A DNA stretch of 64,000 nt from Roseovarius indicus (GTDB taxonomy: Bacteria > Pseudomonadota > Alphaproteobacteria > Rhodobacterales > Rhodobacteraceae): the NCBI RefSeq assembly GCF_008728195.1, contig NZ_CP031598.1, positions 3,038,001 through 3,102,000 of the forward strand. Direction: 5' to 3'. Position 1 is the first letter of the stretch. Every line of letters starts with the position of its first letter. The notes under the pieces were generated by a model. The model made no database searches, had not been told where the DNA came from, and saw only the letters and a list, made by a program, of their open reading frames with translations. Shown piece by piece: positions 34,278-43,528 of this stretch. The position numbers were made by a program, and so were the translations under genes.

Positions 34278-36359
34278 ATGACGGTCACGAGAGAATTCCA
34301 GGTCGCCCAGGCTGACACCGCGCCCGAGGCCGCCAATATCATCGAGACCTCCGACGCGCCCGCCGGCACCGGCACGGGCTATGTCATGGCCGTGGGCGAC
34401 ACCTTCTCGGGCGAGCTGTCACCGTCGGGCGACCGTGACTGGGTCGCGATCCAGCTGGAAGCGGGCCAGGCCTATGACATTGCCGTCACCGGAAGCCCCT
34501 CGGGCGACGGCACGCTTTCCGACCCGTATCTGAGGGTCTACGATTCCAACGGCAATCTCGTGGCCGAGGATGACGACGGCGGCGCGGGGTACGAATCGCT
34601 GGCGCGCTACACGGCGCCGACATCCGGCACCTATTATGTCTCGGCGGGCTCCTACGCCGACGGGTATTCCGGCACCTACCAGGTCGCCGTCACCGAATCC
34701 GCACCGGTCGAAGAGGCCGATCTCGACACGCTGGCCGCCTATCTCACCGATGGCTACTGGGAAGAGACGGGCCGCGGGCGCCGCTCTTTCGATACCAGCA
34801 CCGACAACGTCATCACCGTCAACATCACCGCCCTGACCGCCGATGGCCAGCAGCTGGCCCGCTGGGCGCTGCAGGCCTGGGAGATGGTGGCGGATATCGA
34901 GTTCCGCGAGGTCACGGGCAAGGCCGACATCACCTTCGACGACGACGAGGCCGGCGCCTTCAGCACCTCGATCATCTCGGGCAGCCGGATCCTGTCATCC
35001 GAGGTCAACGTCTCGACCAACTGGCTGAACACCTACGGCACCACGATCGACAGCTACGCCTACCAGACCTACGTGCACGAGATCGGCCACGCGCTCGGCC
35101 TCGGGCACCAGGGCGACTACAATGGCAACGCGGTCTATGGCCAGGACGAGACCTTCGCCAATGACAGTTGGCAGGTCTCGATCATGTCCTATTTCTCGCA
35201 GACCCAGAACACCACGGTGAACGCCTCCTACGCGCTGCTCGGCACGGCGATGATGGCCGACGTGGTCGCCATCCAGGACCTTTACGGCGCGCCGGGCGCG
35301 GGCAGCCCGACGGCGGGTGACACCGTCTATGGCGCCAACGGCACGTTGGGCGGCTCGCTCGGCGCGGTCTTCGCGGCCATCGCCGGGGCGCCGGTCTCGG
35401 CCTCGATGATCTCGGGCGACGCGCTTGCCGCCACGATCTACGACACCGGCGGCACCGACAAGATCGACCTGACCACCAGCACCGCCAACAACCGGCTCGA
35501 CCTGCGGCCGGGCAGCTTTTCCGACATCGGCGGGTTGATCGGCAATCTCGGCATCGCACCCGGCACCATCATCGAGGATGCCGACGGCGGCAGCGGCAAC
35601 GATTCCATCACCGGCAACGCCGCCGACAACCAGATCCTGGGCATGGGCGGCGAGGACACGCTGAACGGCGGCGGCGGCGACGACATGATCAAGGGCGGCG
35701 CCAACGATGACACCATCAACGGCGGTCCGGGCAACGATTACATCTACGGCCAGAACGGCGTCGACGTGGTGCATGGCGGCGACGACAGCGACACGATCAT
35801 CGGCAACAACGGCGAAGACACGCTGCACGGCGATGACGGCAATGACAGCATCAAGGGCGGGTTCAACTGGGACACCGTTTATGGCGACGCCGGCAACGAT
35901 ACGGTGCTGGGCCAGAACGGCAACGACACCGTCTCGGGCGGGGCGGGCAACGACACCGTGATGGGCAACAACGGCGATGACGTGCTCGAGGGCGACGCCG
36001 GCGACGACCTGCTCGACGGCGGGCCCGGCGACGACATGATGCGCGGCGGTGCCGACAACGACACCCTGCTGGCCGGAACGGCGCGCGACACGCTTGTCGG
36101 CGGCGCCGGCGACGACGTGCTGACCGGCGGCAACGCCCCCGACCTGTTCGTCTTCAACCCCGACAGCGCCACCGGCGACGACACGATCACCGATTTCGAG
36201 GACGGGTACGACATGATCCGCATCAACGGGTCTGCCGAGTTCTCGGACCTGACGATCCTGCCGGTCGGGCTCGACACGCTCGTGAGCTGGGATGGCGGCT
36301 CGGTCACGCTGGAGAACACGGTCGGGCTGATCGACGAGGATGATTTCGTCTTCGGCTGA
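34278..36359 (+). CDS. Serralysin-like zinc metalloprotease with RTX repeats and N-terminal PPC domain
   Basis: 693 residues, secreted. Residues about 30-140 form a bacterial pre-peptidase C-terminal (PPC) beta-sandwich (GDTFSGELSPSGDRDWVAIQL), placed unusually at the N terminus. The catalytic domain (about 150-350) carries the metzincin site HEIGHALGLGH near residue 268 and the Met-turn SIMSYF near 301. From about residue 435, glycine/aspartate nonapeptides (GGxGxDxxx) bind calcium. The C terminus ends in EDDFVFG, a typical type I secretion signal. There is no signal peptide, as expected for type I export. No transporter genes are near. Likely degrades extracellular protein. Confidence 0.88.
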   Translation: MTVTREFQVAQADTAPEAANIIETSDAPAGTGTGYVMAVGDTFSGELSPSGDRDWVAIQLEAGQAYDIAVTGSPSGDGTLSDPYLRVYDSNGNLVAEDDDGGAGYESLARYTAPTSGTYYVSAGSYADGYSGTYQVAVTESAPVEEADLDTLAAYLTDGYWEETGRGRRSFDTSTDNVITVNITALTADGQQLARWALQAWEMVADIEFREVTGKADITFDDDEAGAFSTSIISGSRILSSEVNVSTNWLNTYGTTIDSYAYQTYVHEIGHALGLGHQGDYNGNAVYGQDETFANDSWQVSIMSYFSQTQNTTVNASYALLGTAMMADVVAIQDLYGAPGAGSPTAGDTVYGANGTLGGSLGAVFAAIAGAPVSASMISGDALAATIYDTGGTDKIDLTTSTANNRLDLRPGSFSDIGGLIGNLGIAPGTIIEDADGGSGNDSITGNAADNQILGMGGEDTLNGGGGDDMIKGGANDDTINGGPGNDYIYGQNGVDVVHGGDDSDTIIGNNGEDTLHGDDGNDSIKGGFNWDTVYGDAGNDTVLGQNGNDTVSGGAGNDTVMGNNGDDVLEGDAGDDLLDGGPGDDMMRGGADNDTLLAGTARDTLVGGAGDDVLTGGNAPDLFVFNPDSATGDDTITDFEDGYDMIRINGSAEFSDLTILPVGLDTLVSWDGGSVTLENTVGLIDEDDFVFG

Positions 36360-36528
36360 AGGTGAAGACCGGGCGCCAAGCCTCTGGCCTGAAAATATTT
36401 TCCGGATCCATGATCGCCCCGCCGGCAAATAGGTGCCGCCTCCGGCCGCATGTGCCGCTTGATCCCGCGGGTGCCTGCGCCGTAACCTCGACACAGGCAC
36501 AGGCACAGGCAACCGGCACGAGGCGGCA

Positions 36529-38412
36529 ATGGCACTTTCCCAGACAGAGGTCATCCGCACCGGCACCTTCCTTGCCCGCACCGTCTATGGCGGCGACGGC
36601 CTGCCGGCCGCTTTCCGCGGCCCCCTGACCGGGGGCGCCGACCCGCTCAACTACGACGACGATTACGCCGGTTATATCGCGAGCCAGTCGCCCGAGGGCG
36701 AAAACTGGCGCGTGCTGACCGATGCCGAGCTGGGCGCCAGCCACTTCTCGGGGCCGGGCGGCGGCAGCTTCACCGATGGCGGCCTCTACCTGTCTGCCAA
36801 TGACGACGGCAATGCCGGCGAGGTGCTGATCGTCGAGGCGGTGATCGACGGCGAGCCGACGCTCTTCGTCATCTTCCGCGGGTCGGATGGCGAGGATGCC
36901 TTCACCGAAAGCCAGACCTTCACCCGGCAGGGCGTGACCGACTATTACCTCTCGGTCCGCCCCGCCATCCTGGCCGCCGCGGCCTATGCCGCCGCCAACG
37001 GGATCGACAACGTGGTCGTCGCGGGCCAGAGCCTTGGCGGCACCATGGTCGATGTCTTCGCGCTGGCCGATTCCGACCTGTTCCCCGGCATGTCGGTCTA
37101 CCTCGTGTCGCTGGCCTCGGCCGGGGTGGTGCCCGACCTGTCGCGGAATGCCGCGCTGCTCGATCTCGACCTCTCGAACTCCACCCTCGGCCCGGCGGGC
37201 CAGATCGAGACGCTTGGCCTGCCCGATGCGGTCACCGCCTATTACGCCATCAACCACACCGAGGACCGTGTCTATCACTCCCTGCCCGGCAACGCGCCCG
37301 GCATGACGCCGAATTTCGTGCTTTACGACAATGTCCACTTTCCCGGTGCGACCGAGATCGACCTGCCCAATATCGACAACGCCGATGTCGACTATGACCC
37401 GGGCCTTGCCACCGATTACGGCTTCGGCGCCGAGCACAACATGAGCCTCTACTGGTCGAATATCGACGCGCTGACCCGCGACCCGCTTTACGCCTTCCAC
37501 GCGGGCCAGGCGATCATCATGGGCGTCAACGCCTATGCCACCGCCACGCGGGATTACAACGGCACCCCCTTCCCCGCATTCCTGTCCTTCACCGGCGGCC
37601 CCGGCGCCGAGATCGACAATTTCACCCAGACCCTCACCGGCAGCGATGCGGCCGACTACATCCTCGGCCTTGCCGGCGACGACCGGCTCGAGGGCAATGA
37701 CGGCGACGACCTGCTTTCGGGCGGCGACGGCGCCGACGAGATCTTCGGCGATGCCGGCGAAGACCGGATCGATGGCGGCGACGGCGACGACACCATCAAG
37801 GGCGGCGCCGATGACGACACGATCGAGGGCGGCGACGGCAATGACTTCATCCACGGTCAGAACGGCGTCGATGTCGTCAATGGCGGCGCGGGCAACGACA
37901 CCATGACCGGCAACAACGGCGAGGACACGCTGTCGGGCGATGCCGGCGATGACGAGATCAAGGGCGGGTTCAACTGGGACACGGTCCGCGGCGGGCCCGA
38001 CAACGACACCGTGCTGGGCCAGAACGGCTATGACACCGTCTTCGGCGACGGCGGCGACGACCTCGTGCGCGGCAACAACGGCGACGATGCGCTTTACGGC
38101 AATTCCGGCAATGACCGGCTCGAGGGCGGGCCCGGCAATGACACGCTGGAAGGCGGCCGGGGCAATGACACGCTCGAGGGCGGCACGGCGCGCGATACCT
38201 TCGTCTTCGACACGGATGAGGCGACGGGCGCCGACGTGATCGAGGATTTCGACAATGGGATCGACACGATCCACTTCACCGGCGCGGTCGGCTTCGACGA
38301 CCTGACCATCGACCAGACCGGCCCGGACACGGTGATCACCTGGGCGGGCGGCTCGGTCACGCTTCTGGGCGAGACGGGCCCGATCGACGAGGATGATTTC
38401 CTGTTCGGGTGA
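36529..38412 (+). CDS. RTX exoprotein with lipase-like serine hydrolase domain
   Basis: 627 residues. The N-terminal ~370 residues resemble class 3 (fungal-type) lipases: a nucleophile elbow GQSLGGTM with serine near residue 168 and an oxyanion-region FVIFRGSDGEDAF near residue 120; candidate acid and histidine residues follow (VTAYYAINHTEDRVYHSL). The C-terminal ~255 residues are RTX nonapeptides and a capping segment ending GPIDEDDFLFG. No signal peptide; type I export expected. The ATG has GAGGCGGCA before it. The substrate (lipid, polyester or other) is not shown. Middle of three tandem RTX genes. Confidence 0.78.
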   Translation: MALSQTEVIRTGTFLARTVYGGDGLPAAFRGPLTGGADPLNYDDDYAGYIASQSPEGENWRVLTDAELGASHFSGPGGGSFTDGGLYLSANDDGNAGEVLIVEAVIDGEPTLFVIFRGSDGEDAFTESQTFTRQGVTDYYLSVRPAILAAAAYAAANGIDNVVVAGQSLGGTMVDVFALADSDLFPGMSVYLVSLASAGVVPDLSRNAALLDLDLSNSTLGPAGQIETLGLPDAVTAYYAINHTEDRVYHSLPGNAPGMTPNFVLYDNVHFPGATEIDLPNIDNADVDYDPGLATDYGFGAEHNMSLYWSNIDALTRDPLYAFHAGQAIIMGVNAYATATRDYNGTPFPAFLSFTGGPGAEIDNFTQTLTGSDAADYILGLAGDDRLEGNDGDDLLSGGDGADEIFGDAGEDRIDGGDGDDTIKGGADDDTIEGGDGNDFIHGQNGVDVVNGGAGNDTMTGNNGEDTLSGDAGDDEIKGGFNWDTVRGGPDNDTVLGQNGYDTVFGDGGDDLVRGNNGDDALYGNSGNDRLEGGPGNDTLEGGRGNDTLEGGTARDTFVFDTDEATGADVIEDFDNGIDTIHFTGAVGFDDLTIDQTGPDTVITWAGGSVTLLGETGPIDEDDFLFG

Positions 38413-38450
38413 CAGGCGGCGCGGACCTTCCTGATTTCCGGCAAAAATCG

Positions 38451-38478
38451 TTGACACAGGGGGGCTTGTAGCTAACCT
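38451..38478 (+). promoter_or_regulatory. Candidate sigma-70 promoter of the third RTX gene
   Basis: TTGACA at 38451-38456, 16 bases, then TAACCT at 38473-38478. The -35 is perfect, the -10 weak. The gene starts 33 bases downstream. Confidence 0.4.
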
Positions 38479-38510
38479 CGGCCAGGTCAAGAGTAACCTG
38501 GGGTTGTATC

Positions 38511-40922
38511 ATGCTGGTACCCGACCAATTGATCGACGTCGAGAGCATCAGCATCACCGCCGACCTCGAAGGCGACCAAAGGCTGCCTTCCGTGGCGGTT
38601 CTGGCCGACGGGCGGCTTGTCGCCGTCTGGGCCACGCTCAGCGACACGAGCGACCGCTACGACATCTATGCCCGCTTCCTCGACGCCGACGGCACGCCGA
38701 TAAGCGAGCCGTTCCTCGTCAACACCACCACCGCCTCGGACCAGATCAAGCCGCAGGTCGTGGCCCTGCCCGGCGGCGGGTTTTCCGTTGTGTGGGAATC
38801 CTACGGTCAGGATCACTTCGTGCCGCCCGACTACAACTGGTACGACATCTACCAGTACGGTGTCTATCAGCAGGTGTTCGACGCCACCGGCACCCCCGTC
38901 GGCAGCGAGACCCCCGTCAACACCAGCGTCGTGCAATATGACCAGACCATCAGGGACGTGACGCCCCTGCCGGATGGCGGGTATGTCGTCACCTTCTTCC
39001 ACCAGAATTTCTATAGCTGGGTGGATCGCGGCACCGGCACCTACCTGCAGCGCTTCGACGCCAGCGGCGCGCCGGTGGGCGACAATGTCGAGCTGGTCCT
39101 CGCCGAGGGGCCGCGCCCCGACCCGCTGCGCGGCACCGGCATCACCGATATCGGCACGCTGAGCGATGGCCGGCTGGTCTACGCCGGCGCGGGCGAAGGG
39201 TACGACATCACCGTCGCCATCCAGAACCCCGACGGCACGCTCGCGACGCGGATCGCGGTGGGCGGCGGCTCCGGCGACATCCCCGCCTTCGCCATCCTGC
39301 CCGACGACACCATCTTCACCGTCTGGCACGACACCGATGGGCTGTCCGACAACGTCCATGCCGCCGTATACGACGCCTCCGGCGCGGTGGTGATGGCGCC
39401 CCGGCTGATCAGCCAGTTTCAGGCGGGTGGCCAGCACGCGCCTGACGTTCACCTGCTGCCGGATGGCAACCTGTTGATCACCTGGGTGGATACGAGACAG
39501 CACGAAGACGGCTATCGCGCCGTTTCCGTCTTCGGGCGTGTGGTCGAGGCGGACGGCACGCCGGTCACCGGCGATATCCAGCTCTCGGACGATACAATCG
39601 ACATCACCGCCTACGACGTACAGATCACGCCCGAGGGCGAGATCGTCGTGATCTTCTCGCACCCGGGAAATCCCAGTGGCCCCGGGGACGACTTCAACAC
39701 CTATGTCAGGGTCTTCACCGTCGATGACATGCCGCGCGTCACTGTCCTGCCCGACGGGCCGAATGACGTCGCGCTCGGGGGCGAGGACAATTCCGTCGAG
39801 GCGGGCAATGGCCACGACACGGTCGATGGCGGCGGCGGCGACGACGATATCTTCGGCCAGAATGGCAACGACCTGCTGATGGGCGGTGCGGGAGACGACA
39901 TGCTCTCGGGCGGTCCCGGCGATGACACGATCCACGGCGGCCCGGGGGCGGATTCGATCTTCGCGGGCGCCGGCGACGATGTCATCCACGTGGATACGGA
40001 TGATGTCTACGAATACATGTGGAGCCACCTGGCGTCGTTCAACCAGAACTACACCGGCGGGCCAGGCTATGACACGATGATCGTGCACGGCTCCGAGGGG
40101 GTCTCTTTCGAGAACCTCTCCGCCATGCTGATCGAGGCCTTCTTCGGATCCGAGGGGGATGACAGTGTCGACTTCTGGGGCGACCACGCCAATCTGATGC
40201 GGGGCCGCGGGGGTAATGACACGCTCAGCGGCGACTGGGGCGACGATACGATCTTCGGCGATGCCGGGGCCGACAGCCTGCTGGGCGGCGAAGGCGACGA
40301 CCACATCAAGGGCGGCGCCGCCAATGACACCATCGACGGCGGGCCCGGCAACGATTTCATCCACGGCCAGAACGGCGTCGACCTGGTCGACGGCGCCGGT
40401 GGCAACGACACCATCACCGGCAATAACGGCGAAGACACCCTGATGGGCGGCGCCGGCTCCGACCTCGTCAAGGGCGGTTACAACTGGGACACGGTCTATG
40501 GCGGCCAGCACAATGACACGGTGATGGGCCAGAACGGCTATGATACCGTCTATGGCGGCTATGGCGACGACCTCGTGCGCGGCAACAACGGCAATGACAG
40601 GCTGTATGGCGAGGGGAACGACGACCGGCTCGAAGGCGGCCCCGGGCGCGACACGCTCGAAGGCGGGTCCGGCAACGACACGCTCGAGGGGGGCACCGAG
40701 CGCGACGTGTTCCTGTTCGACACCAACGAAGGCACCAATGACGACGTGATCGAGGATTTCGACAACGGGGTCGACACGATCCACTTCTCCGGCCCGGTCG
40801 GCTTCGACGACCTCACCATCGACCAGACCGGCCCCGACACGATCATCACCTGGGGCTACAGTTCCGTCACGCTGCTGGGCGAAACCGGCCCGATCGACGA
40901 GGACGATTTCCTGTTCACGTGA
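38511..40922 (+). CDS. RTX exoprotein with seven propeller-like repeats
   Basis: 803 residues. The N-terminal ~410 residues hold seven copies of a short motif of the type LPDGxxxVxW: LADGRLVAVW, LPGGGFSVVW, LPDGGYVVTF, LSDGRLVYAG, LPDDTIFTVW, LPDGNLLITW, TPEGEIVVIF, spaced about 45-65 residues, which suggests a seven-bladed beta-propeller. From about residue 425 come RTX nonapeptides, interrupted by a non-repeat insert (about 500-560), then the module shared with the two upstream genes and a C-terminal end GPIDEDDFLFT. No signal peptide; type I export expected. Possibly an adhesin or glycan-binding protein; no catalytic motif seen. Confidence 0.8.
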   Translation: MLVPDQLIDVESISITADLEGDQRLPSVAVLADGRLVAVWATLSDTSDRYDIYARFLDADGTPISEPFLVNTTTASDQIKPQVVALPGGGFSVVWESYGQDHFVPPDYNWYDIYQYGVYQQVFDATGTPVGSETPVNTSVVQYDQTIRDVTPLPDGGYVVTFFHQNFYSWVDRGTGTYLQRFDASGAPVGDNVELVLAEGPRPDPLRGTGITDIGTLSDGRLVYAGAGEGYDITVAIQNPDGTLATRIAVGGGSGDIPAFAILPDDTIFTVWHDTDGLSDNVHAAVYDASGAVVMAPRLISQFQAGGQHAPDVHLLPDGNLLITWVDTRQHEDGYRAVSVFGRVVEADGTPVTGDIQLSDDTIDITAYDVQITPEGEIVVIFSHPGNPSGPGDDFNTYVRVFTVDDMPRVTVLPDGPNDVALGGEDNSVEAGNGHDTVDGGGGDDDIFGQNGNDLLMGGAGDDMLSGGPGDDTIHGGPGADSIFAGAGDDVIHVDTDDVYEYMWSHLASFNQNYTGGPGYDTMIVHGSEGVSFENLSAMLIEAFFGSEGDDSVDFWGDHANLMRGRGGNDTLSGDWGDDTIFGDAGADSLLGGEGDDHIKGGAANDTIDGGPGNDFIHGQNGVDLVDGAGGNDTITGNNGEDTLMGGAGSDLVKGGYNWDTVYGGQHNDTVMGQNGYDTVYGGYGDDLVRGNNGNDRLYGEGNDDRLEGGPGRDTLEGGSGNDTLEGGTERDVFLFDTNEGTNDDVIEDFDNGVDTIHFSGPVGFDDLTIDQTGPDTIITWGYSSVTLLGETGPIDEDDFLFT

Positions 40923-40939
40923 CGCGCGGCGCAAAGAAA

Positions 40940-40967
40940 AAGCGGCCGCCCCTTGGGACGACCGCTT
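40940..40967. terminator. Bidirectional terminator between the third RTX gene and the PRC-like gene
   Basis: Stem AAGCGG/CCGCTT at 40940-40945 and 40962-40967, extended with interruptions, preceded by AAAGAAAA on the plus strand (which gives a T run for the minus-strand gene). It lies 18 bases after the RTX stop. Confidence 0.6.
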
Positions 40968-41005
40968 GGAACATGAAACTTTCCTGACTTGGCAGGGATC
41001 AGGCC

Positions 41006-41512
41006 TTACGACGCGGATTGCGCCTTGATGGCCTCGATCAGCGCCTGCTCGGTCATGTTGACGCGAAGGCCGTCATCCGCGACAGAGAGCGAGCTCTTGC
41101 TCATGGCGACGTTCTCGGTCGACCCTTCGATCGAGGTTTCCATCTGGGTATCGAGGTCGACGAGCACCATGTCATCGGCAAGATCGGCCTTGTGGACGGT
41201 GCCGACAAGCTCGCCGTCGCTGGTGCGCACCTTGGCGTCCTGCGTCAGCGCCGCGTCAAGCTGTGCGCCTGCGTCGCTGGCGGCATCATAGCCCGCTTCG
41301 GCCGTGGCCGAGGCCGCATCGACACCAAGCTCGACGGTGTTCTTCATGAAGTCACCGGCTTCCTTGGCGGTCTGCTCCAGCTCTTCGCCCACGTTTGCAG
41401 AGCCTTCGGCTTGCGTTTCCATCTCGACCTTCTGCTCTTCGGCCGAGAGGGGGGCCGCGGCGACGATGGCCAGCGCGGCGGTCGTGGCTGCAATGCTCTT
41501 GCGGAATGTCAT
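41006..41512 (-). CDS. Putative periplasmic protein with PRC-barrel-like C-terminal region
   Basis: 168 residues from the ATG at 41512, preceded by AAAGGAGAAATTCCC. Signal peptide MTFRKSIAATTAALAIVAAAPLSA, cleaved at SAEE. Then an acidic/alanine-rich helix and a C-terminal part (KVRTSDGELVGTVHKADLADDMVLVDLD) that looks like a PRC-barrel beta-strand set. Function unknown; similar proteins in roseobacters are envelope-associated. Convergent with the third RTX gene. Confidence 0.7.
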   Translation of the reverse strand: MTFRKSIAATTAALAIVAAAPLSAEEQKVEMETQAEGSANVGEELEQTAKEAGDFMKNTVELGVDAASATAEAGYDAASDAGAQLDAALTQDAKVRTSDGELVGTVHKADLADDMVLVDLDTQMETSIEGSTENVAMSKSSLSVADDGLRVNMTEQALIEAIKAQSAS

Positions 41513-41785
41513 GGGAATTTCTCCTTTGCTTTTGACATAGCGTCTTCGCATCAGGTCAACCCGACCCGCCCCGCGCTTGTTCCATGCTGTTTTCGCCCTT
41601 CGAAAACCGGCAAATTTCCGCGAACCGGCAGGCGCGCGCGGGCCACCCGCAACCGGCCCGCCCCCCCGCGCCGGGACAACATCAAACCCGCCTTCTCCGT
41701 CGAGATGCTCAACCGGATGGTTTTCAGCGGCGAGGCAGGTTGATCGCAAGGCCCACGCCAGCGATGGCGTGGCCCGCAAGACCGG

Positions 41786-42358
41786 TCACTTCATCTCGAT
41801 CGCGAAGCGATGTCCACCGGTCGTGTTCGGCGTATAGGTGACTTCCGCCGGCCCGTTCCGGCTCATCCACTTCCAGACATAGGTGCCATATGACTCGTCA
41901 TAGGGCGGGCGGGCGGAGTCGTGTTGATAGACCGGATACGTCCCGGCGGCGCGGCGGCGAAAAAGGGCGAATTCCATCGCCCCGAAGACCCGCTTGTCCT
42001 GGCGGCGAAGGTCGGTGACATAGAATTCGCAGGTATTGGGGTACATGCCCGCACCCTCCTCATAGTACGCGACATAGGCCATCGCGCTCCGAAGGCGATA
42101 GATGATCCGGTCGTCCTTGTCGGTGTGCTTTTCGAACCCGGCCTCCTTCGCCACCCGCCGCGTCGCATCCATGTTGCCCGGGTCCGACAGGCAAAGCTCT
42201 TCAAAATACATGATCGCTTCGGAATTGCCGGAAAAGCCCCCGAATTGCAGGCCATACTTGTGCTCCCCCGGCTTGTAGAGCGGGTTGGCGGTTGCGGCCC
42301 CTGCGGCAATGAGAGCCGCTGCGGCGCCGGTGAGTGTATTTCTGATGATTTTCAACAT
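41786..42358 (-). CDS. Putative secreted protein of unknown function
   Basis: 190 residues from the ATG at 42358 with CGAGGAGATCAGC upstream. Signal peptide with core AAAALIAAGAATA, cleaved at ATANP. The mature part has two cysteines and many aromatic residues (AYVAYYEEGAGMYPNTCEFYVTDLRR). No family recognised. It lies downstream of the denitrification genes on the same strand as nirV but 394 bases away, so probably independent. Confidence 0.6.
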   Translation of the reverse strand: MLKIIRNTLTGAAAALIAAGAATANPLYKPGEHKYGLQFGGFSGNSEAIMYFEELCLSDPGNMDATRRVAKEAGFEKHTDKDDRIIYRLRSAMAYVAYYEEGAGMYPNTCEFYVTDLRRQDKRVFGAMEFALFRRRAAGTYPVYQHDSARPPYDESYGTYVWKWMSRNGPAEVTYTPNTTGGHRFAIEMK

Positions 42359-42752
42359 AATGTGCTGATCTCCTCGTAATCCAAAATGCTTTACACAATG
42401 CCAATAAGCGCCCCCGAGCATGGCAGAGCGGCTGCGCGGGTCAACCGGAAATCATGGCGAACGTCGGGAGCCGTCGCGGCAAGGGCTCGCGCAGGATCTG
42501 CAAGGGAAAGGGGAACGTGGCGCACCTGTCAGGAGTCGATTCTGAGGCCTCTTCCTTCGAAGGATGTGACCATGTGTCAAGGAACAGGCTCGTATCCGAC
42601 CGCCACCCGTACTCCGCGCAAGACTTGGATCGGACTTGACCGTGTGCGATGGAGAGCGTTTGGCTCACGCCCCCGGCTTTTCGGGCGAAGGTGATTGGGC
42701 TCTGGATGTCGAGCGGTGAAGGCCGTCTGACGCGATCGTAGACCCCGTCGGT
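42359..42752. other. Intergenic stretch without a supported gene
   Basis: 394 bases between the secreted-protein gene and nirV, both on the minus strand. Short open frames on both strands have no recognisable content. It holds a perfect 12-bp palindrome TCCTTCGAAGGA at 42553-42564. No clear terminator for nirV and no FNR-type site seen. Confidence 0.5.
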
Positions 42753-43511
42753 TTACATGGCGATGGGTTTATCGCTCACAAGACGCATGCCGAGATGCGC
42801 GGGAGGCGAGCCGACGGCGCATCCGCCGCGGGCGGGGTCGCGGATGAGGTAGGACATTGCGGCGAGATGTTCGCCGCCTACGTAAAAGGCCGGGCAGCGT
42901 GCCGGATCGGCGTCGCCAGATGCGCCGGAAAAGCAGTCCTGCGTCCATTCCCAAACGCTGCCGTCAAGATCGGCGATGCCTTCGGGAGAGGTCGAGAAAC
43001 TGCCGCGCGGCTTCAGCGCACGAGGCGTCAAACCCTCGGTCAGATAGGTCGAGGCCCATGTAAGGGACGGATCGGTGAAGATCGGGTCAGCTTCGTCCGG
43101 CAGGACGGATGCCGCCATCTCGGCCCACTCGCCTGCGGTGGGCAGGCGGAAATCCGCGCCGGTCGCGTCATTGATCCAGCTGAGATACTCACCGACATCG
43201 ACATAGCTCAGGCCCGTTGCGGGCGTCGTCTCGGCTGTCTGGCCGGGCCGTACCCGCAGGCGCAGGGTACAGGCGCCCTGGTCGTGGCAGGTGTTCCATT
43301 CGGCCACGCTGACCTCGTATTTCTGGACATGGAGCTGCGCTCCGGTCGACAGGGTGACGGGGCTCGGGGCCATTTCCGGCAGGAAAGCCGGGTTTTTCCC
43401 GGCGCCGCGCTGTGTCAGCGCGGCGCCGAGAAGAACCGCCGCGAAGACCAGCAGCGCAACCAGAAGAAGGGACGCCTTCGGGCCGGGCTGACATGTCTTC
43501 GCGGCGATCAT
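42753..43511 (-). CDS. nirV: NirV, formylglycine-generating-enzyme-like protein of the nirK operon
   Basis: 252 residues from the ATG at 43511 (GGAAAGGAACGGAAAG before it). An N-terminal membrane anchor (residues ~13-34) precedes a SUMF1/FGE-sulfatase-type domain: VSVAEWNTCHDQGAC, FRLPTAGEWAEMA, DGSVWEWTQDCF and the end GMRLVSD. NirV follows nirK in R. sphaeroides and is not strictly required for nitrite reduction there; its substrate is unknown. It lies 17 bases after nirK. Confidence 0.88.
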   Translation of the reverse strand: MIAAKTCQPGPKASLLLVALLVFAAVLLGAALTQRGAGKNPAFLPEMAPSPVTLSTGAQLHVQKYEVSVAEWNTCHDQGACTLRLRVRPGQTAETTPATGLSYVDVGEYLSWINDATGADFRLPTAGEWAEMAASVLPDEADPIFTDPSLTWASTYLTEGLTPRALKPRGSFSTSPEGIADLDGSVWEWTQDCFSGASGDADPARCPAFYVGGEHLAAMSYLIRDPARGGCAVGSPPAHLGMRLVSDKPIAM

Positions 43512-43528
43512 CTTTCCGTTCCTTTCCC

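Noticed and set aside
35700..40700. Regular short DNA repeats that could suggest a CRISPR array or minisatellite
   Set aside because: The period follows the RTX nonapeptide coding pattern, units vary freely at third positions and there are no unique spacers.
34995..40934. Very long minus-strand open frames opposite the RTX genes
   Set aside because: The repeat codons for G and D read as open V, I and A-rich frames on the other strand. They have no start signals or domains and mirror the RTX periodicity.
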